A stretch of DNA of 37,327 bases, from the NCBI GenBank assembly GCA_022769285.1, contig JALEKD010000050.1:1-37327 (forward strand), given 5' to 3'. Position numbers and translations under genes: made by a program. The stretch's first letter is position 1. The number at the start of each line of letters is the position of its first letter. Under the pieces are notes generated by a model. The model was not told the DNA's origin. It ran no database searches and worked only from the letters and a program-made list of their open reading frames with translations. The stretch is from Prevotella sp. Its GTDB lineage: Bacteria > Bacteroidota > Bacteroidia > Bacteroidales > Bacteroidaceae. Shown here piece by piece: positions 1 through 7,798 of this stretch.

Positions 1-105
1 GGCATATACAACCTGAACGGTCAGCAGGTAAGCCAGAAGCAGCCCGGCCAGGTGTACGTTATCAAGTACTCTGACGGCACTGCTGTCAAGGAGCTCAGCA
101 AGTAA
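1..105 (+). CDS. C-terminal end of a secreted/surface protein (partial)
   Basis: Frame 1 is open from the window edge to a TAA at 103-105, giving the last 34 residues of a protein. They begin GIYNLNGQQV and continue with a short beta-strand repeat ending in KELSK. Tails of the form 'GIYxxNGqrV ... G-hydrophobic-Y' are common at the ends of secreted Prevotella and Bacteroides proteins, where they resemble a type IX secretion or surface-sorting domain. The T9SS genes porU and porV are in this window, so cargo status is plausible. The catalytic or binding part lies outside the window, so the function cannot be named. Confidence 0.7.
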   Translation, partial: GIYNLNGQQVSQKQPGQVYVIKYSDGTAVKELSK

Positions 106-221
106 CAGCCCACGGGCACTGACCCCATCTACAGCGGAGGAAGACCGTCTGTGCGCAGCCCGCGCGGATGTCTTTCTCCGCTTTGTCGTTTCACCCACCA
201 CAGCTAATCATCATTTCAGCC

Positions 222-2891
222 ATGGATATTATCTTTTACATCGAGTATTACACCGCCACGGGCGAGCAGCTGGCCCTGCACATAGCCGAGACCCATCGCC
301 CCGACAGCCCTCTGCACATCCTGATGACCACCGACGACAACGCCCACTGGCAGGGCGTGTGGCACGTACCCGCCCAGGCTCCCGGCGCCATAGACTACTA
401 CTTCAGCGTAGAGAGTGCCCATGGCACGCAGCGCCGCGAGTGGACTACCGTATGCCACCGGCTTGACCTGCCCACACGGCCACAGCCCGCCGTGCACGTG
501 TACGGGCGATGGATAGACGTGCCACATGATACGTACCGCTACAGTTCGGCATTTACAGAGTGCTTACACCCCCACGCCCTGCAGCCACTACACTCGCCAG
601 GAGACCGGTGTGCCCGACTGGTATGCCGGGCTCCACAGCTGCGGTCGGGACAGCGACTGGTACTCACGGGAGCCGAACGGGCCCTGGGCGAGTGGCACCC
701 AGAACAGGGATTGCCCATGGCCGAGCACAACTACTGCGAGTGGGTGGCCGAGATACCCATCGACCTGCTCACGCAGACCACCATCGAGTTCAAGTTTGTC
801 ATCATCCACGATGGGGCCGACCCCTCGCCCATCTGGGAAGAGGGCATGAACCGCACCCTGACCCTTGCCGACGAACCCGGGCTACAGGTGTACGAGCTGG
901 ACCAGTCTTTCTACCCGCTGTGCGATGAGCGCGTGGCCGGCACGCTCGTCCCGGTGTTCTCCCTACGTACCGAGGGCAGTTTCGGAGTAGGCGATTTCGG
1001 CGACCTCATGGCCATGACCGACCTCATAGCCTCTACGGGGCAGCGCGTGCTCCAGGTACTGCCCATCAACGACACCACCGTGACCCACACCTGGACCGAC
1101 AGCTATCCCTATAGCTGCATCAGCGTCTTTGCCCTGCATCCGCAGTATGCCGACCTGCGCCAGCTGCCGACTCTGAACGACTCTGGCCGTCGCCAGCACT
1201 ATGCCCAGCTACAGCGCGAGCTCAACGCCCTGCCCCAGATAGACTACGAGCGCATGATGCAGGCCAAGGAGGCTTACCTGCACGAACTATACCAGCAGGA
1301 GGGCCGCAAGGCGATGGCCACCGACGACTTCGCCCGCTTCTTCAGCGACAACGGCCAGTGGTTAGTGCCCTACGCCCAGTACTGCTACCTGCGCGACACA
1401 TACCGCACTACCGACTTTGCCCAGTGGCAGGGTCACGCCACCTGGAACGAAGCCGACCGCCCCGCGCTGAGCAACAGCCGCAGTCCGAAGTACCACCAGG
1501 TGGCCTATTACTATTATGTCCAGTACATCCTGCACTGCCAGATGACGGCTGCCCACGACCATGCCCGTCAGCGTGGCGTGGTACTCAAGGGCGACATACC
1601 CATCGGCGTTCACCGCCAGGGCTGCGACGTGTGGATGGAGCCACGCTACTTCTGCCTGGACGGCCAGGCCGGAGCTCCGCCCGACGATTTCGCCGCAGAT
1701 GGCCAGAACTGGGGATTTCCCACGTACAACTGGGACGCCATGTTGGCCGACGGCTGCCAGTGGTGGAACCGCCGCTTCACCCACATGGCCCTCTACTTCG
1801 ACGCTTACCGCATAGACCACATCCTGGGTTTCTTCCGCATCTGGGAAATACCTATCCAGGCTGTCCGCGGCCTGCTGGGCCAGTTTGCCCCTGCCCTCGC
1901 GCTCAGCCCCGACGACATGGCCGTCTACGGTCTGCACTTCGACCGTGCCATGACGCGTCCCTACATCACCGACAGCGTGGTCGGCGCCGTGGCTGGCCCC
2001 GAGGCGGCCTATCTGCGCCAACACTGCCTGTCGGCCCAGGCCGACGGCACCTACACCCTGCGCCCCGAGGTAGACAGCGAGCGCAAGGTGCAGGCCCTCG
2101 TCGATGCCCACCGGCTCAGCGAGGCTCAGGGCCGAGCTATCTGCGACCTCCTGACCGAGGTGCTCTTCCTCGAAGACCACCGCCACGCCGGCCTCTACCA
2201 CCCACGCATCTCGGCCCAGCGCACCCATGCCTACCGCCATCTAAGCGAGGATGGGCAGCGCGCCTTTGACCGTCTCTATGAAGATTTCTACTACCACCGC
2301 AACAACGGTTACTGGTATGGCGAGGCGATGAAGAAACTGCCACCGCTGATAGAGGCCACCCGCATGCTGGCCTGTGCCGAGGACTTGGGCATGGTGCCGG
2401 CCTGTGTGGCGCCCGTGATGGAACAGCTGCGCGTGCTGAGCCTGGAGATACAGACCATGCCCAAAACGGCGTGCCGCTTTGCCGACCTACAGCACAACCC
2501 TTACCGCTCGGTGTGTACTATCTCGTCGCACGACATGGCTCCGCTCCGTCAGTGGTGGGACGAGGACAAGGGCCGTGCCCAGGACTACTACTCGTCCATG
2601 CTGCACCACGACGACCCGGCACCCCACCCTATGCCCGGCTGGCTGGCCGAGGACATTGTAGAGCGTCATCTGATGTCGCCGTCAATGCTGTGCATACTGA
2701 GCCTGCAAGACTGGCTGTCGATAGACGAGCAACTACGGCTGCCCAATGCCATGGGCGAGCGCATTAACATACCGGCCGACCCTCATCACTACTGGCGTTA
2801 CCGCATGCACATCAGCATAGAGCAGATAGCCACTCACCGCGGCTACCGCCAGCGCATAGCCGACATGATAGAGCAGGCGGGTCGGCGCTAA
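222..2891 (+). CDS. malQ: 4-alpha-glucanotransferase (amylomaltase), GH77 with N-terminal starch-binding domains
   Basis: Transfers alpha-1,4-glucan segments between maltodextrins or glycogen; probably cytoplasmic. The protein is 889 aa from ATG 222. An ATG at 168 would add 18 residues unlike the family, whereas MDIIFYIEYYT is the usual beginning. The first ~260 residues look like two CBM20-type beta-sandwich modules, as in the long bacterial/plant DPE2-like GH77 group. The catalytic domain follows, with RIDHILGFFRIWEIP (nucleophile Asp532), AEDLGM (acid/base Glu720) and SSHDM (Asp771), then DWLSID and ERINIPADP near the C-terminus. All three catalytic residues are present and the frame is intact. 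It stands alone on the plus strand; 106-221 upstream shows no clear promoter. Confidence in the family is very high. Confidence 0.96.
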   Translation: MDIIFYIEYYTATGEQLALHIAETHRPDSPLHILMTTDDNAHWQGVWHVPAQAPGAIDYYFSVESAHGTQRREWTTVCHRLDLPTRPQPAVHVYGRWIDVPHDTYRYSSAFTECLHPHALQPLHSPGDRCARLVCRAPQLRSGQRLVLTGAERALGEWHPEQGLPMAEHNYCEWVAEIPIDLLTQTTIEFKFVIIHDGADPSPIWEEGMNRTLTLADEPGLQVYELDQSFYPLCDERVAGTLVPVFSLRTEGSFGVGDFGDLMAMTDLIASTGQRVLQVLPINDTTVTHTWTDSYPYSCISVFALHPQYADLRQLPTLNDSGRRQHYAQLQRELNALPQIDYERMMQAKEAYLHELYQQEGRKAMATDDFARFFSDNGQWLVPYAQYCYLRDTYRTTDFAQWQGHATWNEADRPALSNSRSPKYHQVAYYYYVQYILHCQMTAAHDHARQRGVVLKGDIPIGVHRQGCDVWMEPRYFCLDGQAGAPPDDFAADGQNWGFPTYNWDAMLADGCQWWNRRFTHMALYFDAYRIDHILGFFRIWEIPIQAVRGLLGQFAPALALSPDDMAVYGLHFDRAMTRPYITDSVVGAVAGPEAAYLRQHCLSAQADGTYTLRPEVDSERKVQALVDAHRLSEAQGRAICDLLTEVLFLEDHRHAGLYHPRISAQRTHAYRHLSEDGQRAFDRLYEDFYYHRNNGYWYGEAMKKLPPLIEATRMLACAEDLGMVPACVAPVMEQLRVLSLEIQTMPKTACRFADLQHNPYRSVCTISSHDMAPLRQWWDEDKGRAQDYYSSMLHHDDPAPHPMPGWLAEDIVERHLMSPSMLCILSLQDWLSIDEQLRLPNAMGERINIPADPHHYWRYRMHISIEQIATHRGYRQRIADMIEQAGRR

Positions 2892-2923
2892 GGGAAAATG
2901 ATTAAACGGTAAAAGAATAAGAA

Positions 2924-2976
2924 GCTACGGCTGCGGGCCATGCGGCAGAAACCATGCCGATGCCCGCAGCCGTAGC
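2924..2976. terminator. Long hairpin downstream of malQ
   Basis: GCTACGGCTGCGGGC at 2924-2938 is perfectly complementary to 2962-2976, with a 23-nt loop. It starts ~30 bp after the malQ stop, following an A/G-rich stretch (2891-2923). There is no T-run, so it may be a transcript 3'-end stabiliser or a rho-dependent end rather than a classical terminator. Confidence 0.5.
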
Positions 2977-2983
2977 CGTCTAC

Positions 2984-3063
2984 GTCCGAAGACTTGGGAT
3001 GTACATTCGGAACCTCCGGACATACATCCCAAACTTTAGAATGTACACCCCACATCTTCGGAC
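2984..3063. repeat. Nested palindromic intergenic element
   Basis: The outer ends GTCCGAAG (2984-2991) and CTTCGGAC (3056-3063) are inverted. Inside, TTGGGATGTA (2994-3003) pairs with 3023-3032, and TGTACATTC (3000-3008) pairs with GAATGTACA (3039-3047). Three variants of a TGGGATGTAC-like word are thus packed into 80 bp. It sits between malQ and the ADP-ribosylglycohydrolase remnant. The rest of 2892-3156 shows no gene. Confidence 0.6.
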
Positions 3064-3156
3064 GAAGCCGGCAGCGGTTCCCCGCGGGGGCGCGGCCAAG
3101 CGCCTTAAAGTCCCACACCATCAACAATAACACCGGCATTATAAACAAGCCACAAT

Positions 3157-3528
3157 ATGACAGGAGACATCATCGGTGACACCGCAGGCAGCGTCTACGA
3201 TGTCACCTCCATCGTGGCCTTCATGGACGCTACCGATTTTGAGGATGCCATACGCAACGCCATCTCCATCGGGGGCGACAGCGACACCATAGGCTGCATC
3301 ACCGGAAGCATAGCCGAGGCATACTATGGCGTGCCCGACAGTCTACGGGCCACGGCCATGACCTATCTGCCCGACAGTCTACGGGCCATCGTAGACGAAT
3401 TTGAGAACAAGTACGGCAGTAAGCAAGCCACGGGGCGGGCACCCCATCAGCGGCGGTCCAGGCGGAGCACCCTGTCGCAGTACTTAACCACGGCCGGACG
3501 GTGGGTAATAAAGATAATGGTACGATGA
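3157..3528 (+). pseudogene. ADP-ribosylglycohydrolase with large internal deletion
   Basis: The family (DraG/ARH, usually 250-300 aa) removes ADP-ribose using two Mg ions. This frame is only 123 aa. Residues 1-15 (MTGDIIGDTAGSVYD) match the family N-terminus. Residue 16 then jumps directly to the C-terminal third: FEDAIRNAISIGGDSDT (about 29-45), then GSIAEAYYG and YLPDSLRAIVDEF. The middle, which carries the first metal-binding Asp-Asp-Thr motif, is missing, so only the second metal half-site (GDSDT) remains. The junction is in frame. The last ~27 codons run antisense into the end of the ABC transporter gene and look like read-through sequence. A 19-bp direct repeat (3334-3352 and 3370-3388, 36-bp spacing) lies in the retained part. 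Hydrolase activity is unlikely. Confidence 0.8.
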
Positions 3529-5114
3529 CGGGTGTCCAACAGGTTGGCGAGCAACTGCTGCTCGGTGGCGGGATCCAGGGCGCTGGTAGACTCGTCGAAC
3601 AACATGACGGGCCGGTTGCGTAACAGGGCCCTGGCTATGGTAATGCGCTGCGCCTGACCCTCGCTCAGCCCTCCGCCCGCCTCGGAGCACGGCGTATCGA
3701 GCCCGGCCGGCAACTCGGACACAAAGTCAGCACACGCCTGGTGAAGCGCTTGCAGCATCTCCTCGTCAGAAGCATCGCGGCGGCCCAGGAGCAGGTTGTC
3801 GCGGATGGTGCCGCTCATCAGGGTATTGCCCTGGGGCACGTAGACAAAGTTGCAGCGCATACGGGGCGACAGGGGCAGGGCATGGCGGCTGTCGTAGAGT
3901 TCTACCTGCCCCTGCTGCGGACGTATCAGCGCTAAGATAAGTCGTATCAGGGTGGTCTTGCCAGCCCCCGTCTCGCCCAAGATGGCCGTACAGGTGCCCG
4001 GGCGGAAGTCGAACGTGAGGCGGTCTATCACCGGCGCGTCGGCCTCGTAGGCATACGTCACATCGGTGAACCTCACCCCACACGGCGCGTCAAACGCTAT
4101 GGGCTCGCCCTGCTCCTCCAGGGGAGCCTCTTCTAACTCCATGAGTCGCTCGGCAGCCGTGAATACATTGACAAAGGCCGGGATAACTTTGCTCAGGCTC
4201 CGTGCCGGTGTCTGGATACGATTGACCAGTTGCAAGAAGGCTGTCATGCCGCCAAAGGTAAGCGTGTGCTGCGACATACGTACGGCGGCCCACAGGAAAG
4301 CCACCAGGTAACTGAAGGAGAAGCCAAAGTTGAGGATAAAGTTGGACAGCACGCTGAAGCGGGTACGCTGTAGCACGTGGTAGCGCAGCTGCTGCTGCGT
4401 GTGAGCCAACTTGCCGACCATAGCATCGTCGTCCTCTAACGTCTTGATGAGCAGCCTGTGCTGGATGGCCTCCTGGAGCACGCTCTGAACCTGCGAGTCA
4501 GAGTTGCGTACCATCCGGGTAAGGCTACGCATACGCCGCACGTAGAGCTTGCTTACCCCGATAAACAGGGGAAGGATGGCCACGGTGACAAAGGCCAGCA
4601 GGCGGTCCATGGAAAACAGGTATGAGAAAGCACCGATGAAGAGCAGCAGCACGCCGAGGGTGTTGGGCAGCGTCTCGGTAAGAAATGTCACCACATTGTT
4701 GACATCGGTCTCCAGACGGTTAATCACGTCGCCCGAGTGGCGCCTCTCCCGTCCCGCCCACTCGGCTCTAAGCAGTCGGTCGAGCATGCGCTGCTGCATA
4801 CGGTTCTGCGCCCGTATGCCCAAGATGTTGCGCACCCACACCGAGGATATGTTAAGCCCGAAGTCGGTCAGTATGAGCAGTCCCATGACGGCCACGGCCC
4901 ACAGCAGCGAGCCACCGGCACTGCCGGCAGCCACATCGATGGCCCGCTTGACGGCCCACACCTGGGCCAGGCTCACCGCCACCATCAGCACGCCTATCAG
5001 CGCGTTGAGCACGGCCTGCAGGCGGTTGCCCCGCCAGGCCGACCACAGCCAGCGCAGTATCTGCATGGACGAGTAAGAGGACGATGACGACGGGCGCCAG
5101 TGTAACAGCTGCAT
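3447..5114 (-). CDS. ABC transporter, fused permease and ATPase (exporter type)
   Basis: Half-transporter with about six membrane segments in residues 20-300, followed by one nucleotide-binding domain. The ATPase has Walker A GETGAGKT (380-387, Lys386), signature LSEGQ (483-487) and Walker B VMLFDE (Asp507-Glu508), all intact, plus a switch-region THRP. It probably acts as a homodimer in the inner membrane; the substrate (lipid, peptide or drug) cannot be read from sequence. The start may be ATG 5114 or the second ATG at 5066 (MQILRWLWSAW), which fits the family N-terminus better. The 3' end overlaps the glycohydrolase remnant by 82 bp on the other strand. It lies 30 bp after nadK on the same strand, so the two may be cotranscribed. 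Confidence 0.9.
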   Translation of the reverse strand: MQLLHWRPSSSSSYSSMQILRWLWSAWRGNRLQAVLNALIGVLMVAVSLAQVWAVKRAIDVAAGSAGGSLLWAVAVMGLLILTDFGLNISSVWVRNILGIRAQNRMQQRMLDRLLRAEWAGRERRHSGDVINRLETDVNNVVTFLTETLPNTLGVLLLFIGAFSYLFSMDRLLAFVTVAILPLFIGVSKLYVRRMRSLTRMVRNSDSQVQSVLQEAIQHRLLIKTLEDDDAMVGKLAHTQQQLRYHVLQRTRFSVLSNFILNFGFSFSYLVAFLWAAVRMSQHTLTFGGMTAFLQLVNRIQTPARSLSKVIPAFVNVFTAAERLMELEEAPLEEQGEPIAFDAPCGVRFTDVTYAYEADAPVIDRLTFDFRPGTCTAILGETGAGKTTLIRLILALIRPQQGQVELYDSRHALPLSPRMRCNFVYVPQGNTLMSGTIRDNLLLGRRDASDEEMLQALHQACADFVSELPAGLDTPCSEAGGGLSEGQAQRITIARALLRNRPVMLFDESTSALDPATEQQLLANLLDTRHRTIIFITHRPAVVKYCDRVLRLDRR

Positions 5115-5144
5115 GGGAAATAACGGTTAGGGCATGGGGAGCTG

Positions 5145-6029
5145 TCAGCGCTGGTCGGCTCCCCACATCATTTTTTCGCGGAGCGTAGAGAAGTAACGCT
5201 GGCCACGGCGCTTGACAATCTTAATATAGTAAGGAGCCTTGCGGATGGTAAGGCGAGTACTCTCCAAGAGCTTCTCGGAGCGGCCGTCGATGGCCACTAA
5301 GAAGTTGTGCGACCTACTCTCGACCTCCAACCGTATCTCGCTGTCGTCATTGATAACTATGGGGCGTATGTTAAGGCTGTGGGGAGCCACCGGGGTAAGG
5401 CACAGGTTGCGGGCGGTGGGCACTATGATGGGGCCGCCGTTAGACAGACCGTAGGCGGTAGACCCCGTCGGCGTGGAGATGATGAGCCCGTCGGCCTGGT
5501 AGGTCACCAAGAAGTCGCCGTTGACACTGGTACGCACCGAGATCATGGCGGCGTTGTCGCGCTTCAGCACGGCGATGTCATTAAGGGCATAGGGACTGCC
5601 CTCGATGGGCTCGCCGTCGGCCTCGACCTGTATGACGGCATGCTCTTCGATGGCGTACTGGCCCGTCATCAACTCGGTCATAGCCGCGTCGAACTCGGAG
5701 GGCAGCACGTCGGCCAGGAAACCTAAGCGGCCCGTGTTGACACCCAAGATGGGGGTTCCCCTGGCACCCACCATACTGGCGGCATGCAGGAAAGTACCAT
5801 CGCCACCGATGGAGATGACCACGTCGACATCAAAGTTATAGTTGTCGAACACGCCCTGTACGGGCACGTTGATAGCGAGTACCTCGGTAAGGTACTGGAA
5901 GAACGTTCGCTCTATATAGACCTCGGCCCCATGTCTGGTCAGGCTGTCCAGCACGGTGTGGATAGACGCCTGACGCTCGGCCTGGAACTCCTTGCCGAAG
6001 ATAGCTATTCGCAGTACATTAGTAGCCAT
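5145..6029 (-). CDS. nadK: NAD kinase
   Basis: Phosphorylates NAD to NADP in the cytoplasm. It is 294 aa when started at ATG 6029 (MATNVLRIAIFGKEF). The frame runs 29 codons further upstream, but that part is not family-like. Motifs: GGDG with catalytic Asp77 (residues 75-78), GVNTGRLGFLAD, and the NAD-binding stretch with NDIAV, then YQADGLIISTPTGSTAY. Length and motifs are standard for the Bacteroidetes enzyme. The 5' side is the 63/64-bp repeat array, so its promoter probably lies within or near that array. An apparently intact gene. Confidence 0.96.
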   Translation of the reverse strand: MATNVLRIAIFGKEFQAERQASIHTVLDSLTRHGAEVYIERTFFQYLTEVLAINVPVQGVFDNYNFDVDVVISIGGDGTFLHAASMVGARGTPILGVNTGRLGFLADVLPSEFDAAMTELMTGQYAIEEHAVIQVEADGEPIEGSPYALNDIAVLKRDNAAMISVRTSVNGDFLVTYQADGLIISTPTGSTAYGLSNGGPIIVPTARNLCLTPVAPHSLNIRPIVINDDSEIRLEVESRSHNFLVAIDGRSEKLLESTRLTIRKAPYYIKIVKRRGQRYFSTLREKMMWGADQR

Positions 6030-6101
6030 AATTTTATCTTTTTTAGTATCTTTCTTCGCCCTCGGTGCCCTTAAATGACAAACATTTCGTACATTTGCAA
6101 G

Positions 6102-6160
6102 TGCAAGAGGGTACAAACCGAGTGCCCAGAGCCTGCTCTGAAAGCCGAGGGGCTACCTAT
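6102..6160. repeat. Degenerate relic of the 63/64-bp repeat unit
   Basis: This stretch aligns with the array unit next to it: ACAAACCGAG, then an AGAGCctGCTCT hairpin, then AGCCGAGG and CTACCTAT, with many substitutions. It lies on the nadK side of the perfect units, as expected if the array grew by recent duplication from an older single element. ACCTAT (6155-6160) and ATAGGT (6168-6173) form a further small inverted repeat. Confidence 0.6.
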
Positions 6161-6185
6161 AATATATATAGGTGTAATCACCTTT

Positions 6186-6513
6186 TGCAAAGATAGTGCA
6201 AACCGAGCGCCATGAGCTTGCTCTGATGGCCGAGGTCAGCCTATCTTATGCAAAGATAGTGCAAACCGAGCGCCATGAGCTTGCTCTGATGGCCGAGGTG
6301 CAGCCTATCTTATGCAAAGATAGTGCAAACCGAGCGCCATGAGCTTGCTCTGATGGCCGAGGTCAGCCTATCTTATGCAAAGATAGTGCAAACCGAGCGC
6401 CATGAGCTTGCTCTGATGGCCGAGGTGCAGCCTATCTTTTGCAAAGATAGTGCAAACCGAGCGCCATGAGCTTGCTCTGATGGCCGAGGTGCAGCCTATC
6501 TTATGCAAAGATA
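6186..6513. repeat. Tandem array, five near-identical 63/64-bp units plus a partial sixth
   Basis: Units start at 6186, 6249, 6313, 6376, 6440 and 6504 (partial). Each unit begins TGCAAAGATAGTGCAAACCG, then a hairpin GCCAT-GAG-CTTG-CTC-tg-ATGGC with a CUUG-type loop, and ends CAGCCTATCTTA. Units 1 and 3 have GAGGTCAG (63 bp); units 2, 4 and 5 have GAGGTGCAG (64 bp). Units 1-2 and 3-4 therefore look like a duplicated 127-bp dimer. Every unit start contains CAAAGATA, the reverse complement of a -7 box (TATCTTTG) directed towards nadK, but I find no matching -33 box. The array is non-coding, because the 63/64 alternation breaks any frame. It lies between the divergent genes nadK and the DJ-1 gene. 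Confidence 0.95.
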
Positions 6514-6554
6514 CGATAAAAAAACTGCTTTTCGTGGTAAAAACATCCAAAATA

Positions 6555-7121
6555 ATGGCAAAAGTATATGAATTTCTGGCCGATGGCTTCGAGGAAGTAG
6601 AAGCCTTGGCTCCCGTGGACATCCTCCGTAGAGGGGGAATGGACGTTAAGACCGTCAGCATTACCGGTGACAACTTCGTAGAGACCTCGCACGGCATAAC
6701 GATAAAGACTGACCTGAAGTTTGAGGACATTACCGACTTCGGAGATGTCGATGCCATGCTGCTGCCAGGCGGCCTGCCTGGCGCCACCAACCTGAACAAG
6801 CACAAGGGCCTGCGCGCGGCGCTGCTGGCCCAGTATGAGAGTGGCAAGTACGTGGCCGCCATCTGCGCAGCCCCCTTGGTGTTAGGGTCGATAGGCATCC
6901 TGCAAGGCAAGCGGGCCACCTGCTATCCCGGGTTCGAGAAACGCATGACCGGGGCCACCTATACCGAGGAACTGGTTACCATAGACGGCAACATCATAAC
7001 CGGCAAGGGGCCCGGAGCCTCGTTTGCCTTCGGCTATGCCATCCTTGGCCAGTTTGTCAGCCCCGAGGCCGTACGCCAGCTGCAGCAACAGATGATGTAC
7101 CTGCCCTCGCAGGGCGAATAA
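6555..7121 (+). CDS. DJ-1/PfpI (YajL-like) family protein
   Basis: 188 aa from ATG 6555 ([18 protein letters not shown]). An upstream in-frame ATG at 6450 lies inside the repeat array and is rejected. The fold has the nucleophile elbow AAICAAP with Cys104 and the conserved Glu16 near the N-terminus, as in bacterial YajL and human DJ-1. Members act as redox-sensitive chaperones or as glyoxalase/deglycase-type enzymes; the true substrate is debated, so I keep to the family name. It is followed 11 bp later by ispD on the same strand, and with recG they probably form one transcript. A cytoplasmic protein of normal length. Confidence 0.9.
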   Translation: MAKVYEFLADGFEEVEALAPVDILRRGGMDVKTVSITGDNFVETSHGITIKTDLKFEDITDFGDVDAMLLPGGLPGATNLNKHKGLRAALLAQYESGKYVAAICAAPLVLGSIGILQGKRATCYPGFEKRMTGATYTEELVTIDGNIITGKGPGASFAFGYAILGQFVSPEAVRQLQQQMMYLPSQGE

Positions 7122-7132
7122 GGAGCCTCGCC

Positions 7133-7798
7133 ATGGACTATATCATCATTGTAGCGGGTGGCAAGGGACTGCGGATGGGGGCCGAGGTGCCCAAGCAGTT
7201 TCTGCCCGTGGGCGGGGTGCCCGTGCTGATGCGCACCCTGAACCGGTTTCACGACAGCCGGCCCGATCTGAGTATCATCCTCGTGCTGCCCCATGAGCAG
7301 CAGGAGTACTGGAGCCAGCTGTGCCGCCAGCACCACTTCGATGTGCCCCACCGGGTGGTCGACGGCGGAGCTACCCGCTTCGACTCGTCGCGCCATGGCC
7401 TGAATGTCATCCCCGACGACTGCCAGGGCGTGGTGGGCATACACGACGGTGTGCGCCCCTTTGTCTCGGCCCAGGTCATAGACCGCTGCTACGACTGCGC
7501 CCGCCAGTGCGGGGCCGCCATCCCTGTGCTGCCCGTTACCGACACGCTGCGCCAGATAGACGGCAACGGCTCGGGCCACAACGTGCAGCGCTCCGGCTAC
7601 CGCATCGTCCAGACCCCGCAGGTCTTTGACATCCAGCTCCTCAAGCGTGCTTTCCGCCAGCCTTACCGCGACCAGTTTACCGACGACGCCTCGGTCGTCG
7701 AGGCACTTGGCAGTAGCGTCGAGATGGTAGAAGGCAATCGCGAAAACATCAAACTGACCACTCCATTCGACCTGAAAGTAGCAGAAACGCTGTGTTAG
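7133..7798 (+). CDS. ispD: 2-C-methyl-D-erythritol 4-phosphate cytidylyltransferase
   Basis: Third step of the MEP isoprenoid pathway: joins CTP to methylerythritol phosphate. 221 aa. The nucleotide-binding loop [10 protein letters not shown]...PKQF is at residues 7-23, [10 protein letters not shown] near 104, the DTLRQI region near 140 and VQTPQVF near 160. It ends in CTG TGT TAG, and its last bases overlap the GTG start of recG. The partner pathway gene ispF is 11 kb away on the other strand. Complete and typical. Confidence 0.95.
   Translation: MDYIIIVAGGKGLRMGAEVPKQFLPVGGVPVLMRTLNRFHDSRPDLSIILVLPHEQQEYWSQLCRQHHFDVPHRVVDGGATRFDSSRHGLNVIPDDCQGVVGIHDGVRPFVSAQVIDRCYDCARQCGAAIPVLPVTDTLRQIDGNGSGHNVQRSGYRIVQTPQVFDIQLLKRAFRQPYRDQFTDDASVVEALGSSVEMVEGNRENIKLTTPFDLKVAETLC

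Noticed and set aside
1358..2269. Long plus- and minus-strand frames inside malQ
   Set aside because: Pro/Arg/His-rich shadows of a GC-rich gene; similar shadows occur in all long genes here.
6090..6097. Plus-strand TACATTTG as a promoter for the DJ-1/ispD/recG run
   Set aside because: No -33 box at usable spacing, and it would read through ~460 bp of repeats before the first gene.
6186..6513. CRISPR array
   Set aside because: The units are contiguous with no variable spacers and no cas genes nearby; this is a plain tandem repeat.
6450..6554. Upstream ATG extending the DJ-1 gene into the repeat array
   Set aside because: The added 35 residues are translated repeat sequence; the family start is clearly ATG 6555.
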